From the NCBI RefSeq assembly GCF_024055665.1, contig NZ_JAMXMC010000003.1:98814-162813 (forward strand): a DNA stretch of 64,000 nt, read 5' to 3'. Source of the DNA: Ideonella oryzae (GTDB lineage: Bacteria; Pseudomonadota; Gammaproteobacteria; Burkholderiales; Burkholderiaceae_C). Both the position numbers and the translations under genes were made by a program. Shown here piece after piece: positions 30,378 to 42,504 of this stretch (positions within the stretch are counted from its first letter, which is position 1; each line of letters starts with the position of its first letter). A model generated the notes under the pieces. The model did not search any database. It saw only the letters and a program-made list of their open reading frames with translations, and had not been told where the DNA came from.

Positions 30378-32288
30378 TCACTGGGTCGAGACCAGATCCT
30401 TGACCTGTTGCAGCGCGGCCGGATCCTCCATGGTGGTCAGGTCGCCAGGGTCGCGGCCCTCGCACACCGCCTGAATGGCGCGCCGCAGCAGCTTGCCGCT
30501 GCGGGTCTTGGGCAGCACGTTGACGAACTTGACCATGGCCGGCCGAGCCACGGCCCCCAGCTGATCGTCGACGACCTTCATGATCTCGGCCTCGTGCGCC
30601 TTGGCCTGCTCGGCCGTGGCCGCCTTGCCCGGGTCCTTCAGCACCGCGAAGGCCACGGCCACCTGGCCCTTGAGCTGGTCGGCCACGCCCACCACCGCCA
30701 CTTCGGCCACGTTCGGGTGGCTGGAGATGCTCTCCTCGATCTCGCGGGTGCCCAGGCGGTGGCCGGCCACGTTGATCACGTCGTCGGTGCGACCCAGGAT
30801 GTAGAAGTAGCCGTCCGCGTCGCGCACGCCCCAGTCGAAGGTGCTGTACATGACCCGGTTGTGGATGCTGGACCAGTAGGTCTTGACGAAGCGGGCGTCG
30901 TCGCCCCAGATGGTCTGCAGGCAGCCCGGGGGCAGCGGCCCCTCGACCGCGATCACACCCTTCTTGTTCGCCTCGGTGATCTCCTCGCCGGAGACTTCGT
31001 CGATCAGCTTGATGTCGTAGCCATAGACCGCCTTGCCCGGCGAGCCGAACTTGGTGGGCGCCTTCTCGACGCCATTGCAGATGGCCATGATGGGCCAGCC
31101 GGTTTCGGTCTGCCAATAGTTGTCGATGATGGGCTTCTTGATCGCGTCGGCCATCCAGGTGGCGGTGGGCTCGTCCAGCGGCTCGCCGGCCAGGAACAGG
31201 GCCTTCAGGCTGGAGAGGTCGTACTTGCTGAGGTAGGCCGGGTCCTGCTTCTTGAGCACGCGGGCCGCGGTGGGCGCCGAGAACATCACCGAAACCTTGT
31301 ACTTCTCGACCAGGCTCCACCAGATGCCGGCATCCGGACGGATGGGCAGGCCTTCGTACATGATGGTGGCCATGCCGTTGATCAGCGGGCCGTAGATGAT
31401 GTAGCTGTGGCCCACCACCCAGCCGATGTCGCTGGTGGAGAAATAGGTTTCACCCGGCTCGCCCAGGTAGATGTGCTTCATCGACGCGGCCAGGGCCACC
31501 GCATAGCCGGCGGTATCGCGCTGCACGCCCTTGGGCTTGCCGGTGGTGCCGCTGGTGTAGAGGATGTAGCTCGGGTGGGTGCTGTCCACCCACTCGCAGG
31601 GCACCTCGGCATTCAGGTGACGTTCACGCTCGCTGGCGTAGTCGATGTCGCGGCCCTCGACCTTGGCGAAATCGGCCAGACCGCGGTTGACCATCAGCAC
31701 CGCGGTGGGCTTGTGGCTGGACAGGTTGATGGCCTCGTCCAGCAGATGCTTGTAGGGCACCACCTTGCCGCCACGCATGCCGGCATCGGCGCTGACGATG
31801 ACCTTGGGCTGTGCATCGTCGATGCGGGTGGCCAGCGAGTGGCTGGCAAAGCCGCCGAACACAACCGAGTGGATGGCACCGATGCGCACACAGGCCAGCA
31901 TCGCAAAGCAGGCCTCGGCGATCATCGGCATGTAGATCAGCACGCGGTCGCCCTTGACCACGCCCTGGGCCTTCAGGATGGCAGCCATGCGCTGCACCTC
32001 GGCATGCAGCTCACGGAAGCTGTAGGTCTTTTCCGTGTTCGTCTCGGTGGAAACGAAGATCAGCGCGTTCTGGTCCGGACGCGTCGCCAGGTGGCGGTCG
32101 ACCGCGTTGTGACACAGATTGGTCTGCCCACCGGCGAACCACTTGGCGAACGGCGGCTGGCTGTAGTCGCACACCTGCTCGTAGGGCTTGTGCCAGTCGA
32201 TCAGCTGGGCCTGCTCCGCCCAGAAGGCGTCGCGTTGGTCGATGGAAGCGCGGTGAAACTCCTGGTAGGAGTGGTAGGTCAGGCTCAT
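30378..32288 (-). CDS. prpE: Propionyl-CoA synthetase
   Basis: Activates propionate with ATP and CoA. The 636-residue protein has the adenylation motif YTSGTTGKPKGV and the C-terminal catalytic lysine in SGKLLRR. Stretches such as FAGGQTNLCHNAVDRH, RIGAIHSVVFGGFASHS, FSAPTAARVLKK and CEGRDPGDLTT match PrpE much more closely than acetyl-CoA synthetase. Start 32288 lies behind AGAGGAGA. Neighbouring propionyl-CoA carboxylase and mutase genes agree with a propionate role; acetate may also be used. Confidence 0.92.
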   Translation of the reverse strand: MSLTYHSYQEFHRASIDQRDAFWAEQAQLIDWHKPYEQVCDYSQPPFAKWFAGGQTNLCHNAVDRHLATRPDQNALIFVSTETNTEKTYSFRELHAEVQRMAAILKAQGVVKGDRVLIYMPMIAEACFAMLACVRIGAIHSVVFGGFASHSLATRIDDAQPKVIVSADAGMRGGKVVPYKHLLDEAINLSSHKPTAVLMVNRGLADFAKVEGRDIDYASERERHLNAEVPCEWVDSTHPSYILYTSGTTGKPKGVQRDTAGYAVALAASMKHIYLGEPGETYFSTSDIGWVVGHSYIIYGPLINGMATIMYEGLPIRPDAGIWWSLVEKYKVSVMFSAPTAARVLKKQDPAYLSKYDLSSLKALFLAGEPLDEPTATWMADAIKKPIIDNYWQTETGWPIMAICNGVEKAPTKFGSPGKAVYGYDIKLIDEVSGEEITEANKKGVIAVEGPLPPGCLQTIWGDDARFVKTYWSSIHNRVMYSTFDWGVRDADGYFYILGRTDDVINVAGHRLGTREIEESISSHPNVAEVAVVGVADQLKGQVAVAFAVLKDPGKAATAEQAKAHEAEIMKVVDDQLGAVARPAMVKFVNVLPKTRSGKLLRRAIQAVCEGRDPGDLTTMEDPAALQQVKDLVSTQ

Positions 32289-32396
32289 GCTTGTCTCCTC
32301 TTGCGGGCGGCGGTGTCTGCACTTCAGACAAACCTCCGATTGAACGCATGCAGCCTGACATTGCGCTGTCAGAGGCGCCCCGCCCCTTGATGCAGA

Positions 32397-34343
32397 TCAC
32401 TGTTCCGAAGGAAGCATGGTCTCCAGTGCGCGGGCCAGCAGTTGTCCGGGCTCCACCTTGGTGGCCAGGCCCTCGCTGCGCAGCCTGTCCAGCATGCGGC
32501 GGGTGATGGTGTGAGCCCCACTGCCCCGGCGGCTCTTGAACATGAAGAACTGGCCGTTGTCGCTGCGCCAGTTGAGCAGTGCCGTCACCCAGCGGCCCTG
32601 CAGCATCAGGCGGCAGAGGTCACCCACCTTGAGTCCGTCCAGCCAGGCCTCTCGCTCGACGAGGCTGTCGTCATCCTCCTCGTCCATGGCCATGGGCACC
32701 GTGGCCAGCTCGGCATGACCGGCCCACTCATCCCCCTGCAGATCGGCCAGGCCGGGCAGGTCTGCCACCGTCGGGGCGCTGGGCACCACCACCGTCGCGG
32801 GGTTGGATTCCATGAGCGAGATCTTCTCGATGCCCGACAACAACCGGGTGAGGTCGGCCACATGCCCCTCTACCTGGTGCAGGCCAAAGCCGGCCGCCCG
32901 CATGCCATCGCTGGCGCCGTCCAGCAGGGCCTGCCGTTCGATCAACGTTGGCACGGCGCCGCGCCGAATGCGCCCCACCGCGGTGAGCAGATCGGGCACC
33001 AGGTTCATGTAGCGCAGGGCCGCAGGAGAGCCCGGCCCCTCGCGCACCAGTGCATGGGTCATCACCTGGACCCAGGGGCCCTGAAGGAACTGACGCACAT
33101 CGTCCGGCACCGGTGTCTTGCGCAACTGGTCCGCCAGTTGCGCCCTCACCGTGGGCTCCAGCTCCCGCCGCTTGGACTCGAAATCGAAGGCCGTCTCCAG
33201 TTCGGCGGGCCGGGTGGTGCCGAAGTCACCCGGCACGCTGTCAAGCTCGCTCAGCGCGCTGTCGAAGGCCTCCAGGGACAGCTCCTGCGGCCGCTCCAGC
33301 TGGGCCAACATCGGCCCCAGGCGGGCTGCCAGATCCCGCATGTCGGGGTCGTTGGGGGACTGGACAGCGCTGAGGGCCGCCAGTCGGTCCAGGAGGCGCC
33401 AGAAGGGGTGGCTGGTCTGCTGCAGGGCAGAGAGCTCCTTCGGACTCAGGCGTTCCACCTGGGCCAGCAGCCGCTGCCAGACCGAATCCATGGCCGCGCC
33501 TGCATGGGTCTGGCGTGCCAGCACGCGGGTCAGTTGCTCCAGTTTGCGCACCAGCGGCGGCGCCAGGCCGGCCTGCGCGGCCACCGCGCCCACGCCACTG
33601 CCGGCAATGCCGATCGCCCCCAGCGACTCGCCCGCAGGCGCGGAGAAGAGGCGCTCGATGCCCACGTAGGCCGAGCCCCCGATGGCCGTGGCGGGCCGCA
33701 TCGACGCCGACGCAGGCCGCACGCCCTGGTCGCGCAGCCACTGCAGATGCTGCTCGAACAGTTGCAGCGTCCGAGCGCCCAGCACGGTCGCACCGGCGCG
33801 CAGGATGGGCAGTCGCAATTCGGGCTCCGCCCCCAGATCCACCAGGGCCTGGCTGAAGGACTCGGCCACCATCGCCGGATTGAGGGGATAGGCCAGCTCC
33901 GGCTCGTGCATCGGGCGCCCCGGCAGCACCGCGCAGAGCGAGCGCAGCTCGCGCAAGGTGTTCTCGGTCAGGTGTGTGACCTGCTGGGCCAGGCGACCGG
34001 TCTCGATGCCCTCCTGCATGGAGGACTCGTCCATCAGCGACAGCATCGGTGAGGAGTCCAGCAGAAACTCGCGCATCTGCAGGTCCGGCGCCTTGGGCGG
34101 AGCCAGCTCCTCCTTGACCCGCTGGGCCAGGGCCCGGACCAGGGCGTGAGCCACCACGCCGTTGCGCGCCTTCAGCCACGACAGTGCCTGGCTCGCCTCG
34201 CCGCGCCCACCCGCATGTTCCCAGGGGTTGGACAGGCTGTTGAGCAAGCTGTCCTTGGTCCCCCGCTCCACCTCACCCGCCCAAGCGGGGAGTCCCTCCA
34301 CGATGTGGAGCCACAAGGCCTGGAAGTTACAGCTGCGGTTCAT
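32397..34343 (-). CDS. DUF1631 family protein
   Basis: A 648-residue, mostly helical protein of the DUF1631 family, recognisable by the C-terminal block WVTALLNWRSDNGQFFMFKSRRGSGAHTITRRML (given here only as a position, about residues 585-620, with the key WRS and FKSRRG motifs). No catalytic motif is visible and no signal peptide. ATG 34343 (MNRSC...) is chosen; the ribosome site is weak and an upstream start is possible. It interrupts the propionate genes, but no link in function is known. Confidence 0.8.
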   Translation of the reverse strand: MNRSCNFQALWLHIVEGLPAWAGEVERGTKDSLLNSLSNPWEHAGGRGEASQALSWLKARNGVVAHALVRALAQRVKEELAPPKAPDLQMREFLLDSSPMLSLMDESSMQEGIETGRLAQQVTHLTENTLRELRSLCAVLPGRPMHEPELAYPLNPAMVAESFSQALVDLGAEPELRLPILRAGATVLGARTLQLFEQHLQWLRDQGVRPASASMRPATAIGGSAYVGIERLFSAPAGESLGAIGIAGSGVGAVAAQAGLAPPLVRKLEQLTRVLARQTHAGAAMDSVWQRLLAQVERLSPKELSALQQTSHPFWRLLDRLAALSAVQSPNDPDMRDLAARLGPMLAQLERPQELSLEAFDSALSELDSVPGDFGTTRPAELETAFDFESKRRELEPTVRAQLADQLRKTPVPDDVRQFLQGPWVQVMTHALVREGPGSPAALRYMNLVPDLLTAVGRIRRGAVPTLIERQALLDGASDGMRAAGFGLHQVEGHVADLTRLLSGIEKISLMESNPATVVVPSAPTVADLPGLADLQGDEWAGHAELATVPMAMDEEDDDSLVEREAWLDGLKVGDLCRLMLQGRWVTALLNWRSDNGQFFMFKSRRGSGAHTITRRMLDRLRSEGLATKVEPGQLLARALETMLPSEQ

Positions 34344-34446
34344 GGCGCTTGAGCGAAATGTCGGTGATTTCTGAATCAGCGTCAGAGTGTATGACCACTG
34401 CGTAAAGGCCGGGTTCCCGAAGCGCAAGCCCGTGTGAAGCACAGAA

Positions 34447-34474
34447 ACAAGAAGGCCTGCCGGAAGGCAGGCCT
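34447..34474 (-). terminator. Intrinsic terminator after the VOC/epimerase gene
   Basis: AGGCCTGCC (34453-34461) and GGCAGGCCT (34466-34474) form a 9-bp stem with a GGAA/TTCC loop; TTCTTGTTT follows on the minus strand. Confidence 0.8.
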
Positions 34475-34495
34475 CTGTGGCGACGGCAGCGAAGC

Positions 34496-34963
34496 TCAGC
34501 CCAGTGCAGCCACCACCTCCGGCGGGGCCTGAACCAACTCGATCAGCACACCGTCACCGCCCACCGGGAACTCCTCATTGCCCTTGGGGTGGATGAAGCA
34601 GATGTCGTAGCCGGCCGCGCCCTGGCGGATCCCGCCGGGCGCAAAGCGCACGCCGTGGGCCGTCATCCACTCGACGGCCTTGGGCAGGTCATCCACCCAC
34701 AGGCCCACGTGGTTGAGCGGCGTGGCATGCACGGCCGGCTTCTTCTCCGGGTCGAGCGGCTGCATCAGGTCCACCTCGACGGCCGTCGGGCCGGAACCCA
34801 GGGCACAGATGTCCTCGTCCACGTTCTCGCGTTCGGAGACGAAGGTGCTCTTGACCGACAGGCCGAACATGTCGACCCACAGGGACTTGAGTCGGGTCTT
34901 GTCCGGCCCGCCAATGGCGATCTGCTGGATGCCCAGGATCTTGAAGGGCTTGGCGCTGCTCAT
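34496..34963 (-). CDS. VOC-family protein, candidate methylmalonyl-CoA epimerase
   Basis: A 155-residue vicinal-oxygen-chelate protein ten bases after the pccA stop. It would convert (S)- to (R)-methylmalonyl-CoA, the step needed between the carboxylase and the mutase. Ligand-type residues are seen in [17 protein letters not shown] and VLIELVQAP. The first ligand position, His in classical epimerases, reads Gln here (GIQQIAIG), so the assignment rests mainly on context. ATG 34963 begins [11 protein letters not shown]. Confidence 0.7.
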   Translation of the reverse strand: MSSAKPFKILGIQQIAIGGPDKTRLKSLWVDMFGLSVKSTFVSERENVDEDICALGSGPTAVEVDLMQPLDPEKKPAVHATPLNHVGLWVDDLPKAVEWMTAHGVRFAPGGIRQGAAGYDICFIHPKGNEEFPVGGDGVLIELVQAPPEVVAALG

Positions 34964-34973
34964 GCGTGGCTCC

Positions 34974-37049
34974 TCACTCGAAGGCGATGATGGCCTGGTC
35001 CACGCTGAGGCTCTCGCCCTTCTGCGCACGGACTTCCTGGACCACGCAGTCCTGCGTGGCGACCAGGATGTTCTCCATCTTCATGGCTTCGATGACGGCC
35101 AGCTTCTCGCCGGCCAGCACCTTCTGGCCCACCTTGACCGCCACATCCACCAACAGGCCCGGCATGGGCGAGAGCAGGAACTTGGACAGATCGGGCGGTG
35201 CCTTGTAGGGCATCAGCTTGTGCAGTTCGGCCGCACGCGGCAGCAGCACCAGCGCCTCGATGGCGGTGCCGTTGTGGGCGATGCGCAGGGCCAGCGGCTT
35301 CTTGGCGGAACCACGTTCGACCTGGGCGGCAAAGGGCTGGCCGTTGACCAGACCGGTCATCAGCACCTCGCCCAGCTTGGCCTGGCTCTGGATGGCGTAG
35401 GTCTTGTGACCGACCGTCACCTCCAGCGTGCCGGCGCCATCATCGAAGGCGCCCAGTTGCACCGGGTGGTAGGTGTTCTGCCCCTCGGCGCCCAACTGCA
35501 CGACCACCACCTGATCGGCGAAGGCCACCTCGTGCCCCGGCAACTGCCCAGTCATCGAAGCAGCGCGGGCGCGCGACTTGCGACGGATGAAGGCCGCCAG
35601 TGCCACCAGGAACAGCGGATCATCGTGTGGCACGTCCTCGGCCCGGAAGCCCTGGCTGTAGTGCTCGGCGATGAAGCCGGTGTTGAACTGGCCGGTGACG
35701 AACTTCGGATGGGCCAGCAACGCCGCCTGGAAGGGGATGTTGCTGTTGATGCCGCGAATCACGAAGGCATTGAGCGCGGCGCGCATCTTGTCGATGGCGT
35801 CATTGCGGTCGCTGCCGTGCACGATGAGCTTGGCGATCATCGAGTCGTAGAACATCGGAATCTCGCCGCCCTCGTAGACGCCGGTGTCCACGCGCACGCC
35901 ACCGAAGTGGCCGTTGGCGTAGGCCAGGCCCTGCAGCGTTTCGGTGCCTTGCTCCAGGTTGGCGGCCGGCGGCTGGTACTTCACCAGGCGACCGGTGGAA
36001 GGCAGGAAGTTGCGGAACGGGTCTTCCGCATTGATGCGGCACTCGATGGCCCAGCCTTCCTTCTTGATCTCGCCCTGGGTGAAGCCCAGCTTCTCGCCGG
36101 CGGCCACGCGGATCATCTGCTCAACCAGATCCAGGCCGGTGATGCACTCGGTCACCGGGTGCTCCACCTGCAGGCGGGTGTTCATCTCCAGGAAGTAGAA
36201 GTCCTGGTCCTTGCCGACCACGAACTCCACCGTGCCGGCGCTCTGGTACTTCACCGCCTTGGCCAGGGCCACGGCCTGTTCGCCCATGGCCTTGCGGGTG
36301 GCGTCGCTGATGAAGGGCGAAGGTGCCTCTTCAATGACCTTCTGGTGGCGGCGCTGGATCGAGCATTCGCGCTCGTGCAGGTAGACCACGTTGCCGTGGC
36401 TGTCGCCCAGGATCTGGATCTCGATGTGGCGCGGCTCCTGGACGTACTTCTCCATGAAGACGCGGTCATCGCCAAAGCTGTTGCGCGCCTCGTTGCGGCA
36501 GGACGAGAAGCCTTCGAAGCACTCCTTGTCGTTGTAGGCCACGCGCAGGCCCTTGCCGCCACCGCCGGCCGAGGCCTTGATCATCACCGGGTAGCCGATC
36601 TTCTGGGCGATGCCCACGGCTTCCTCGGGCGAGAGGATGGGTTGGTTGTGGCCCGGGATGGTGCTGACCTGGGCTTCGCCCGCCAGCTTCTTCGAGGCGA
36701 TCTTGTCGCCCATGGCCGCGATGCTGTAGTGCTTCGGACCGATGAAGACGATGCCCTCTTCTTCGCAACGACGGGCGAAGTCCTCGTTCTCCGACAGGAA
36801 GCCGTAGCCCGGGTGCAGTGCCTCGGCCCCAGTGGCCTTGCAGGCGGCGATGATCTTGTCGGCCACCAGATAGGACTCGCGCGAGGGCGCCGGCCCCAGC
36901 AGCACGGCCTCGTCGGCCAGTTCGACGTGGCGGGCGTCCTTGTCGGCCTCCGAATAGACGGCCACCGTCTGGATGCCCATCTTGCGGGCGGTCTTGATCA
37001 CGCGGCAAGCAATCTCGCCGCGGTTGGCAATCAGAATCTTCTTGAACAT
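34974..37049 (-). CDS. pccA: Propionyl-CoA carboxylase alpha subunit (biotin carboxylase plus carrier)
   Basis: A 691-residue biotin enzyme. N-terminal biotin carboxylase domain ([19 protein letters not shown]-grasp loop [24 protein letters not shown]), a central BT-type linker domain, and a C-terminal biotinyl domain with the modified lysine in EAMKMEN (near residue 657). Pairs with PccB to carboxylate propionyl-CoA. Could also accept other short acyl-CoAs; the neighbourhood favours propionyl-CoA. Confidence 0.94.
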   Translation of the reverse strand: MFKKILIANRGEIACRVIKTARKMGIQTVAVYSEADKDARHVELADEAVLLGPAPSRESYLVADKIIAACKATGAEALHPGYGFLSENEDFARRCEEEGIVFIGPKHYSIAAMGDKIASKKLAGEAQVSTIPGHNQPILSPEEAVGIAQKIGYPVMIKASAGGGGKGLRVAYNDKECFEGFSSCRNEARNSFGDDRVFMEKYVQEPRHIEIQILGDSHGNVVYLHERECSIQRRHQKVIEEAPSPFISDATRKAMGEQAVALAKAVKYQSAGTVEFVVGKDQDFYFLEMNTRLQVEHPVTECITGLDLVEQMIRVAAGEKLGFTQGEIKKEGWAIECRINAEDPFRNFLPSTGRLVKYQPPAANLEQGTETLQGLAYANGHFGGVRVDTGVYEGGEIPMFYDSMIAKLIVHGSDRNDAIDKMRAALNAFVIRGINSNIPFQAALLAHPKFVTGQFNTGFIAEHYSQGFRAEDVPHDDPLFLVALAAFIRRKSRARAASMTGQLPGHEVAFADQVVVVQLGAEGQNTYHPVQLGAFDDGAGTLEVTVGHKTYAIQSQAKLGEVLMTGLVNGQPFAAQVERGSAKKPLALRIAHNGTAIEALVLLPRAAELHKLMPYKAPPDLSKFLLSPMPGLLVDVAVKVGQKVLAGEKLAVIEAMKMENILVATQDCVVQEVRAQKGESLSVDQAIIAFE

Positions 37050-37071
37050 GGTGTGAATCTCCGCGGCTGGA

Positions 37072-38604
<1,533 letters not shown>

Positions 38605-38645
38605 GATGGTTCACTCCTCGGTCTCTCGGGGGTACTTGGAATGGG

Positions 38646-39683
38646 TCAGTGGAACAGGTCGAGCAGGCGGCGCGCAGCCACGGAGGCTGCCACGCGCCCG
38701 GCCCGGACCTCGGTGGTCAGGGGTGCCAGGGCCTCGCGGACCTGGGCATGGGCCCGGAAACGGGCCTTGAGCCCGGCGTCGATGCGCTCCCACATCCAGG
38801 CTTCGTCCTGGGCATGGCGGCGGGCAGCCAGCCGGCCGCTGCGCTGCTGCAGTTCGCGGTAGTGGCTCACGGTCTGCCAGAACTCGGGCACGCCGGTGTT
38901 CTTGAGGGCACTGAGCTGCAGCACCTGGGGATGCCACAAGTCGTCCAGGTGATGGGCATGCTCGGGGTTGCCATGCTGGCCCAGGAGCCGCAGGGCGCTG
39001 GTGATCTGGGCGCGGGCGCGGGTGGCCGCGTTCACGTCGATGTCGGCCTTGTTGATGACCACCAGATCGGCCAGCTCCATCACGCCCTTCTTGATGGCCT
39101 GCAGGTCGTCGCCTGCGTTGGGCAACTGCAGCAGGCAGAACATGTCGGTCATGCCATGCACGGCCGTCTCGCTCTGGCCGACACCCACGGTCTCGACGAT
39201 CACCACGTCGTAGCCGGCCGCCTCGCAGACGATCATCGCCTCGCGGGTGCGTTCGGCCACGCCGCCCAGCGTGCCGCCGGAGGGGCTTGGACGGATGTAG
39301 GCGGCGTCCTGGATGGAGAGCTGCTCCATGCGGGTCTTGTCACCCAGGATGGAGCCGCCGGACACGCTGGACGATGGATCCACCGCCAGCACCGCCACCC
39401 GATGCCCCTGGCCGATCAGGTGCAGGCCCAGGGCCTCGATGAAAGTGCTCTTGCCCACGCCGGGCACGCCGGAGATGCCCAGTCGGAAGGACTGACCGCC
39501 ATGTGGCAGCAAGGCGTTGAGCAGGGCATCGGCTCGCAGCCGGTGGTCCGGTCGGGTCGATTCCAGCAGCGTGATGGTCTTGGCGATGGCGCGGCGGCGC
39601 AGCACCGGGTCAGGCCCCAGCACCTGCTCGCACAGCCGCTGCTCGCCGGCCTCCAGGGTGCCGTCGTTGAGAAGGCTCGTCAT
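38646..39683 (-). CDS. meaB: MeaB-type GTPase chaperone of methylmalonyl-CoA mutase
   Basis: G3E-family GTPase that protects the mutase and gates cobalamin loading. Walker A is GVPGVGKST (near residue 73), Walker B-like VETVGVGQSE, base-recognition motif NKAD. Length 345. Lies between the mutase/GNAT genes and pccB in the same direction. Confidence 0.94.
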   Translation of the reverse strand: MTSLLNDGTLEAGEQRLCEQVLGPDPVLRRRAIAKTITLLESTRPDHRLRADALLNALLPHGGQSFRLGISGVPGVGKSTFIEALGLHLIGQGHRVAVLAVDPSSSVSGGSILGDKTRMEQLSIQDAAYIRPSPSGGTLGGVAERTREAMIVCEAAGYDVVIVETVGVGQSETAVHGMTDMFCLLQLPNAGDDLQAIKKGVMELADLVVINKADIDVNAATRARAQITSALRLLGQHGNPEHAHHLDDLWHPQVLQLSALKNTGVPEFWQTVSHYRELQQRSGRLAARRHAQDEAWMWERIDAGLKARFRAHAQVREALAPLTTEVRAGRVAASVAARRLLDLFH

Positions 39684-39687
39684 CGGA

Positions 39688-40176
39688 TCAGCGGAGGTCG
39701 GTCTGCCCGTCAGAGACAGCGGGCCGCAGGTAATACAGATCCCACTCGCCCTCGGCCTGCAGCTGGAAGCCGTGCCGCTGGTAGAAGCGGTTGGCGTCGC
39801 TCAGGCGCAAGGCAGTGACGCGCACGGCCTTGCCGTGGCGATCAGCCTCCTGTAGCACCTGCTCCATCACCCAGGACCCGATGCCCAGTTTCTGCGCGTT
39901 GGGGTGGATGTAGAGGTGGTCGAGCAGCCATTCGCCGCTGTCTTCCAGCGGGACCACCACGACGAAGCCCACCAACTCGCCGTCGAGCAGGATGTTGCGG
40001 GTGAACTTGGGCTGGAAGCCACGCGAGAGGCGCTCTCGGGCGCGCTGCGGATCAAAGCGACCCACCTGTTCCAGGCTCTCGCGCATGGCGGCCAGCCGCA
40101 GCAGCAGCAGGGCTTCGAAGTCGTCGTCGCTCGCGGGCCTGAGAGAGAGTCCGGGCGGTGGCGACTTGGTGGGCAT
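39688..40176 (-). CDS. GNAT-family N-acetyltransferase
   Basis: A 162-residue acetyltransferase fold; the acetyl-CoA loop is recognised near LDHLYIHPNAQKLGIGSWVMEQV and the C-terminal strand near ANRFYQRHGFQ. ATG 40176 gives MPTKSPPPG. It ends four bases before meaB, so it is in the propionate operon. In some bacteria GNAT enzymes acylate and silence acyl-CoA synthetases; that role here is only a suggestion. Confidence 0.85.
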   Translation of the reverse strand: MPTKSPPPGLSLRPASDDDFEALLLLRLAAMRESLEQVGRFDPQRARERLSRGFQPKFTRNILLDGELVGFVVVVPLEDSGEWLLDHLYIHPNAQKLGIGSWVMEQVLQEADRHGKAVRVTALRLSDANRFYQRHGFQLQAEGEWDLYYLRPAVSDGQTDLR

Positions 40177-40207
40177 GGTGGCGGTGCGGAATGAACAGTG
40201 AAGAAAC

Positions 40208-42361
40208 TCAGGCCTGCTGGGCGCTGCGGATCTGCTCCAGCACGTCCTTGGCACTGACCGGGATCGGCGTGCCGGGGCCATAAATGCCCTTGACGCCGGA
40301 TTCATACAGGTAATCGTAGTCCTGCGCCGGAATCACGCCCCCGACGAAGACGATGATGTCGTCGGCGCCCTGCTTCTTCAGCTCGGCGATGATGGCTGGC
40401 ACCAGGGTCTTGTGGCCGGCCGCCAGCGTGGAGATGCCGACCGCGTGGACATCGTTCTCGATGGCCTGACGGGCACATTCTTCAGGCGTCTGGAACAGCG
40501 GGCCCATGTCCACATCGAAGCCCAGGTCGGCGAAGGCCGTGGCCACCACCTTGGCGCCGCGGTCGTGGCCGTCCTGGCCCAGCTTGGCGATCATCACGCG
40601 CGGACGGCGCCCGGCCTGCTCGGCGAAGGCATTGATCTCGCCCTTGAGCTTTTCCCAGCCTTCGGCCGAGTCATAGGCAGCTGCGTACACACCGGTCACC
40701 TTCTGGATGTCCGCACGGTGGCGGCCGAACACCTTCTCCAGCGCATCGCTGACCTCGCCCACGGTGGCGCGCAGGCGGATGGCCTGGATCGACAGGTCGA
40801 GCAGGTTGCCCTGCCCGCTTTGGGCACTGGCAGTCAGCGCGTCCAGGGCCGATTGGACCTTGGCGTTGTCCCGCGTCGCCTTGATCTGCTTCAAGCGGGC
40901 GATCTGGGATTCACGCACCTTGACGTTGTCCACCTCGAGGATCTCGACCGGATCCTCCTTGGCCAGCTTGTATTTGTTGACACCGACGATGACGTCCTTG
41001 CCGGAGTCGATGCGGGCCTGCTTCTCGGCTGCGCTGGCCTCGATCTTGAGCTTGGCCCAGCCACTGTCCACCGCCTTGGTCATGCCGCCCATGGCCTCGA
41101 CCTCTTCGATGATGGCCCAGGCCTTCTCGGCCATCTGCTGGGTCAGCGCCTCCATCATGTAGGAGCCGGCCCAGGGGTCCACCACGTTGGTGATGTGGGT
41201 CTCTTCCTGGATGATGAGCTGGGTGTTGCGGGCGATGCGAGACGAGAACTCGGTGGGCAGCGCGATGGCCTCGTCCAGCGAGTTGGTGTGCAGGCTCTGG
41301 GTGCCGCCGAACACTGCCGCCATGGCTTCAATGGTGGTGCGCACCACGTTGTTGTACGGGTCCTGCTCGGTCAGCGACCAGCCCGAGGTCTGGCTGTGGG
41401 TGCGCAGCATCAGGCTCTTGGGGTTCTTCGCGTTGAAGCCCTTCATGATGCGGCACCACAGCAGACGCGCCGCGCGCATCTTGGCGATCTCGAGGTAGAA
41501 GTTCATCCCGACCGCCCAGAAGAAGGACAGCCGGCCCGCAAAGTCGTCCACGTCCAGGCCCTTGGCGATGGCGGTCTTGACGTACTCCTTGCCGTCGGCC
41601 AGCGTGAAGGCCAGCTCCAGCGCTTGGTTGGCCCCCGCCTCCTGCATGTGGTAGCCCGAGATCGAGATCGAGTTGAACTTGGGCATGTTCTGACTCGTGT
41701 ACTCGATGATGTCGCCGATGATCTTCATCGACGGCTCGGGCGGGTAGATGTAGGTGTTGCGGACCATGAACTCCTTGAGGATGTCGTTCTGGATGGTCCC
41801 GGACAGCTTGTCCTGCGGCACGCCCTGCTCTTCGGCGGCGATCACGTAGCCGGCCAGCACCGGCAGCACCGCACCGTTCATGGTCATCGAGACCGAGACC
41901 TTGTCCAGCGGGATGCCGTCGAACAGGATCTTCATGTCCTCGACGGAGTCGATCGCCACGCCGGCCTTGCCCACGTCGCCGGTCACGCGCAGATGGTCGC
42001 TGTCGTAGCCGCGGTGGGTGGCCAGGTCGAAGGCCACCGAGACGCCCTGCCCGCCGGCCGCCAGGGCCTTGCGGTAGAAAGCGTTGGATTCCTCGGCGGT
42101 GGAGAAGCCGGCGTACTGGCGGATGGTCCAGGGCCGCACAGCGTACATCGTGGCCTGCGGGCCGCGGATGAAGGGCTCGAATCCCGGCAGGGTGTTGGCG
42201 TAGGGCAGGCTGGCGGTGTCCTCCGCGGTGTACAGCGGCTTGACCTCGATGCCCTCGGGCGTGCGCCAGGTGAGCTTGGCCAGATCCCCGCCGGCCGACT
42301 TGGCGGCGGCCTGGGCCCATTGTTCGAGGTTGGCGGACTTGAATTCGTTCGGGTTCGACAT
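40208..42361 (-). CDS. scpA: Methylmalonyl-CoA mutase, single-chain
   Basis: Adenosylcobalamin enzyme that isomerises (R)-methylmalonyl-CoA to succinyl-CoA. The 717-residue chain has the TIM-barrel domain ([34 protein letters not shown]) and the C-terminal B12 domain with the DxHxxG motif in [11 protein letters not shown] near residue 600. ATG 42361 follows AGGAGA by four bases; the frame is open further upstream into the regulatory region. Single large subunit like E. coli ScpA, unlike two-subunit forms. Confidence 0.96.
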   Translation of the reverse strand: MSNPNEFKSANLEQWAQAAAKSAGGDLAKLTWRTPEGIEVKPLYTAEDTASLPYANTLPGFEPFIRGPQATMYAVRPWTIRQYAGFSTAEESNAFYRKALAAGGQGVSVAFDLATHRGYDSDHLRVTGDVGKAGVAIDSVEDMKILFDGIPLDKVSVSMTMNGAVLPVLAGYVIAAEEQGVPQDKLSGTIQNDILKEFMVRNTYIYPPEPSMKIIGDIIEYTSQNMPKFNSISISGYHMQEAGANQALELAFTLADGKEYVKTAIAKGLDVDDFAGRLSFFWAVGMNFYLEIAKMRAARLLWCRIMKGFNAKNPKSLMLRTHSQTSGWSLTEQDPYNNVVRTTIEAMAAVFGGTQSLHTNSLDEAIALPTEFSSRIARNTQLIIQEETHITNVVDPWAGSYMMEALTQQMAEKAWAIIEEVEAMGGMTKAVDSGWAKLKIEASAAEKQARIDSGKDVIVGVNKYKLAKEDPVEILEVDNVKVRESQIARLKQIKATRDNAKVQSALDALTASAQSGQGNLLDLSIQAIRLRATVGEVSDALEKVFGRHRADIQKVTGVYAAAYDSAEGWEKLKGEINAFAEQAGRRPRVMIAKLGQDGHDRGAKVVATAFADLGFDVDMGPLFQTPEECARQAIENDVHAVGISTLAAGHKTLVPAIIAELKKQGADDIIVFVGGVIPAQDYDYLYESGVKGIYGPGTPIPVSAKDVLEQIRSAQQA

Positions 42362-42429
42362 GGAATCTCCTGGGGCCCGGCGTGCAATCGCCTGGGACAC
42401 GTCCCTGTGCATCTGCTTGTCAGATTGGC

Positions 42430-42461
42430 TTGCTGACAATGATACAGAATGCATAATTATG
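42430..42461. promoter_or_regulatory. Divergent mutase/GntR control region
   Basis: An AT-rich patch in the 143-base gap contains the perfect palindrome CATAATTATG (42452-42461), a plausible GntR operator. On the plus strand TTGCTG (42430-42435) and CATAAT (42452-42457) are spaced 16 bases and could be the gntR promoter, so the palindrome would overlap its -10 box and allow autoregulation. Confidence 0.45.
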
Positions 42462-42504
42462 AACCCATCTTGACATGGCTCACTGAACCCTGCCTGACAC
42501 TGCC

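Noticed and set aside
30378-32288. Acetyl-CoA synthetase (acs)
   Set aside because: Sequence blocks along the whole protein fit PrpE, and the neighbours are propionyl-CoA genes.
30159-32390. 743-codon plus-strand frame opposite prpE
   Set aside because: His/Val/Gly/Leu-rich mirror frame of a highly conserved gene.
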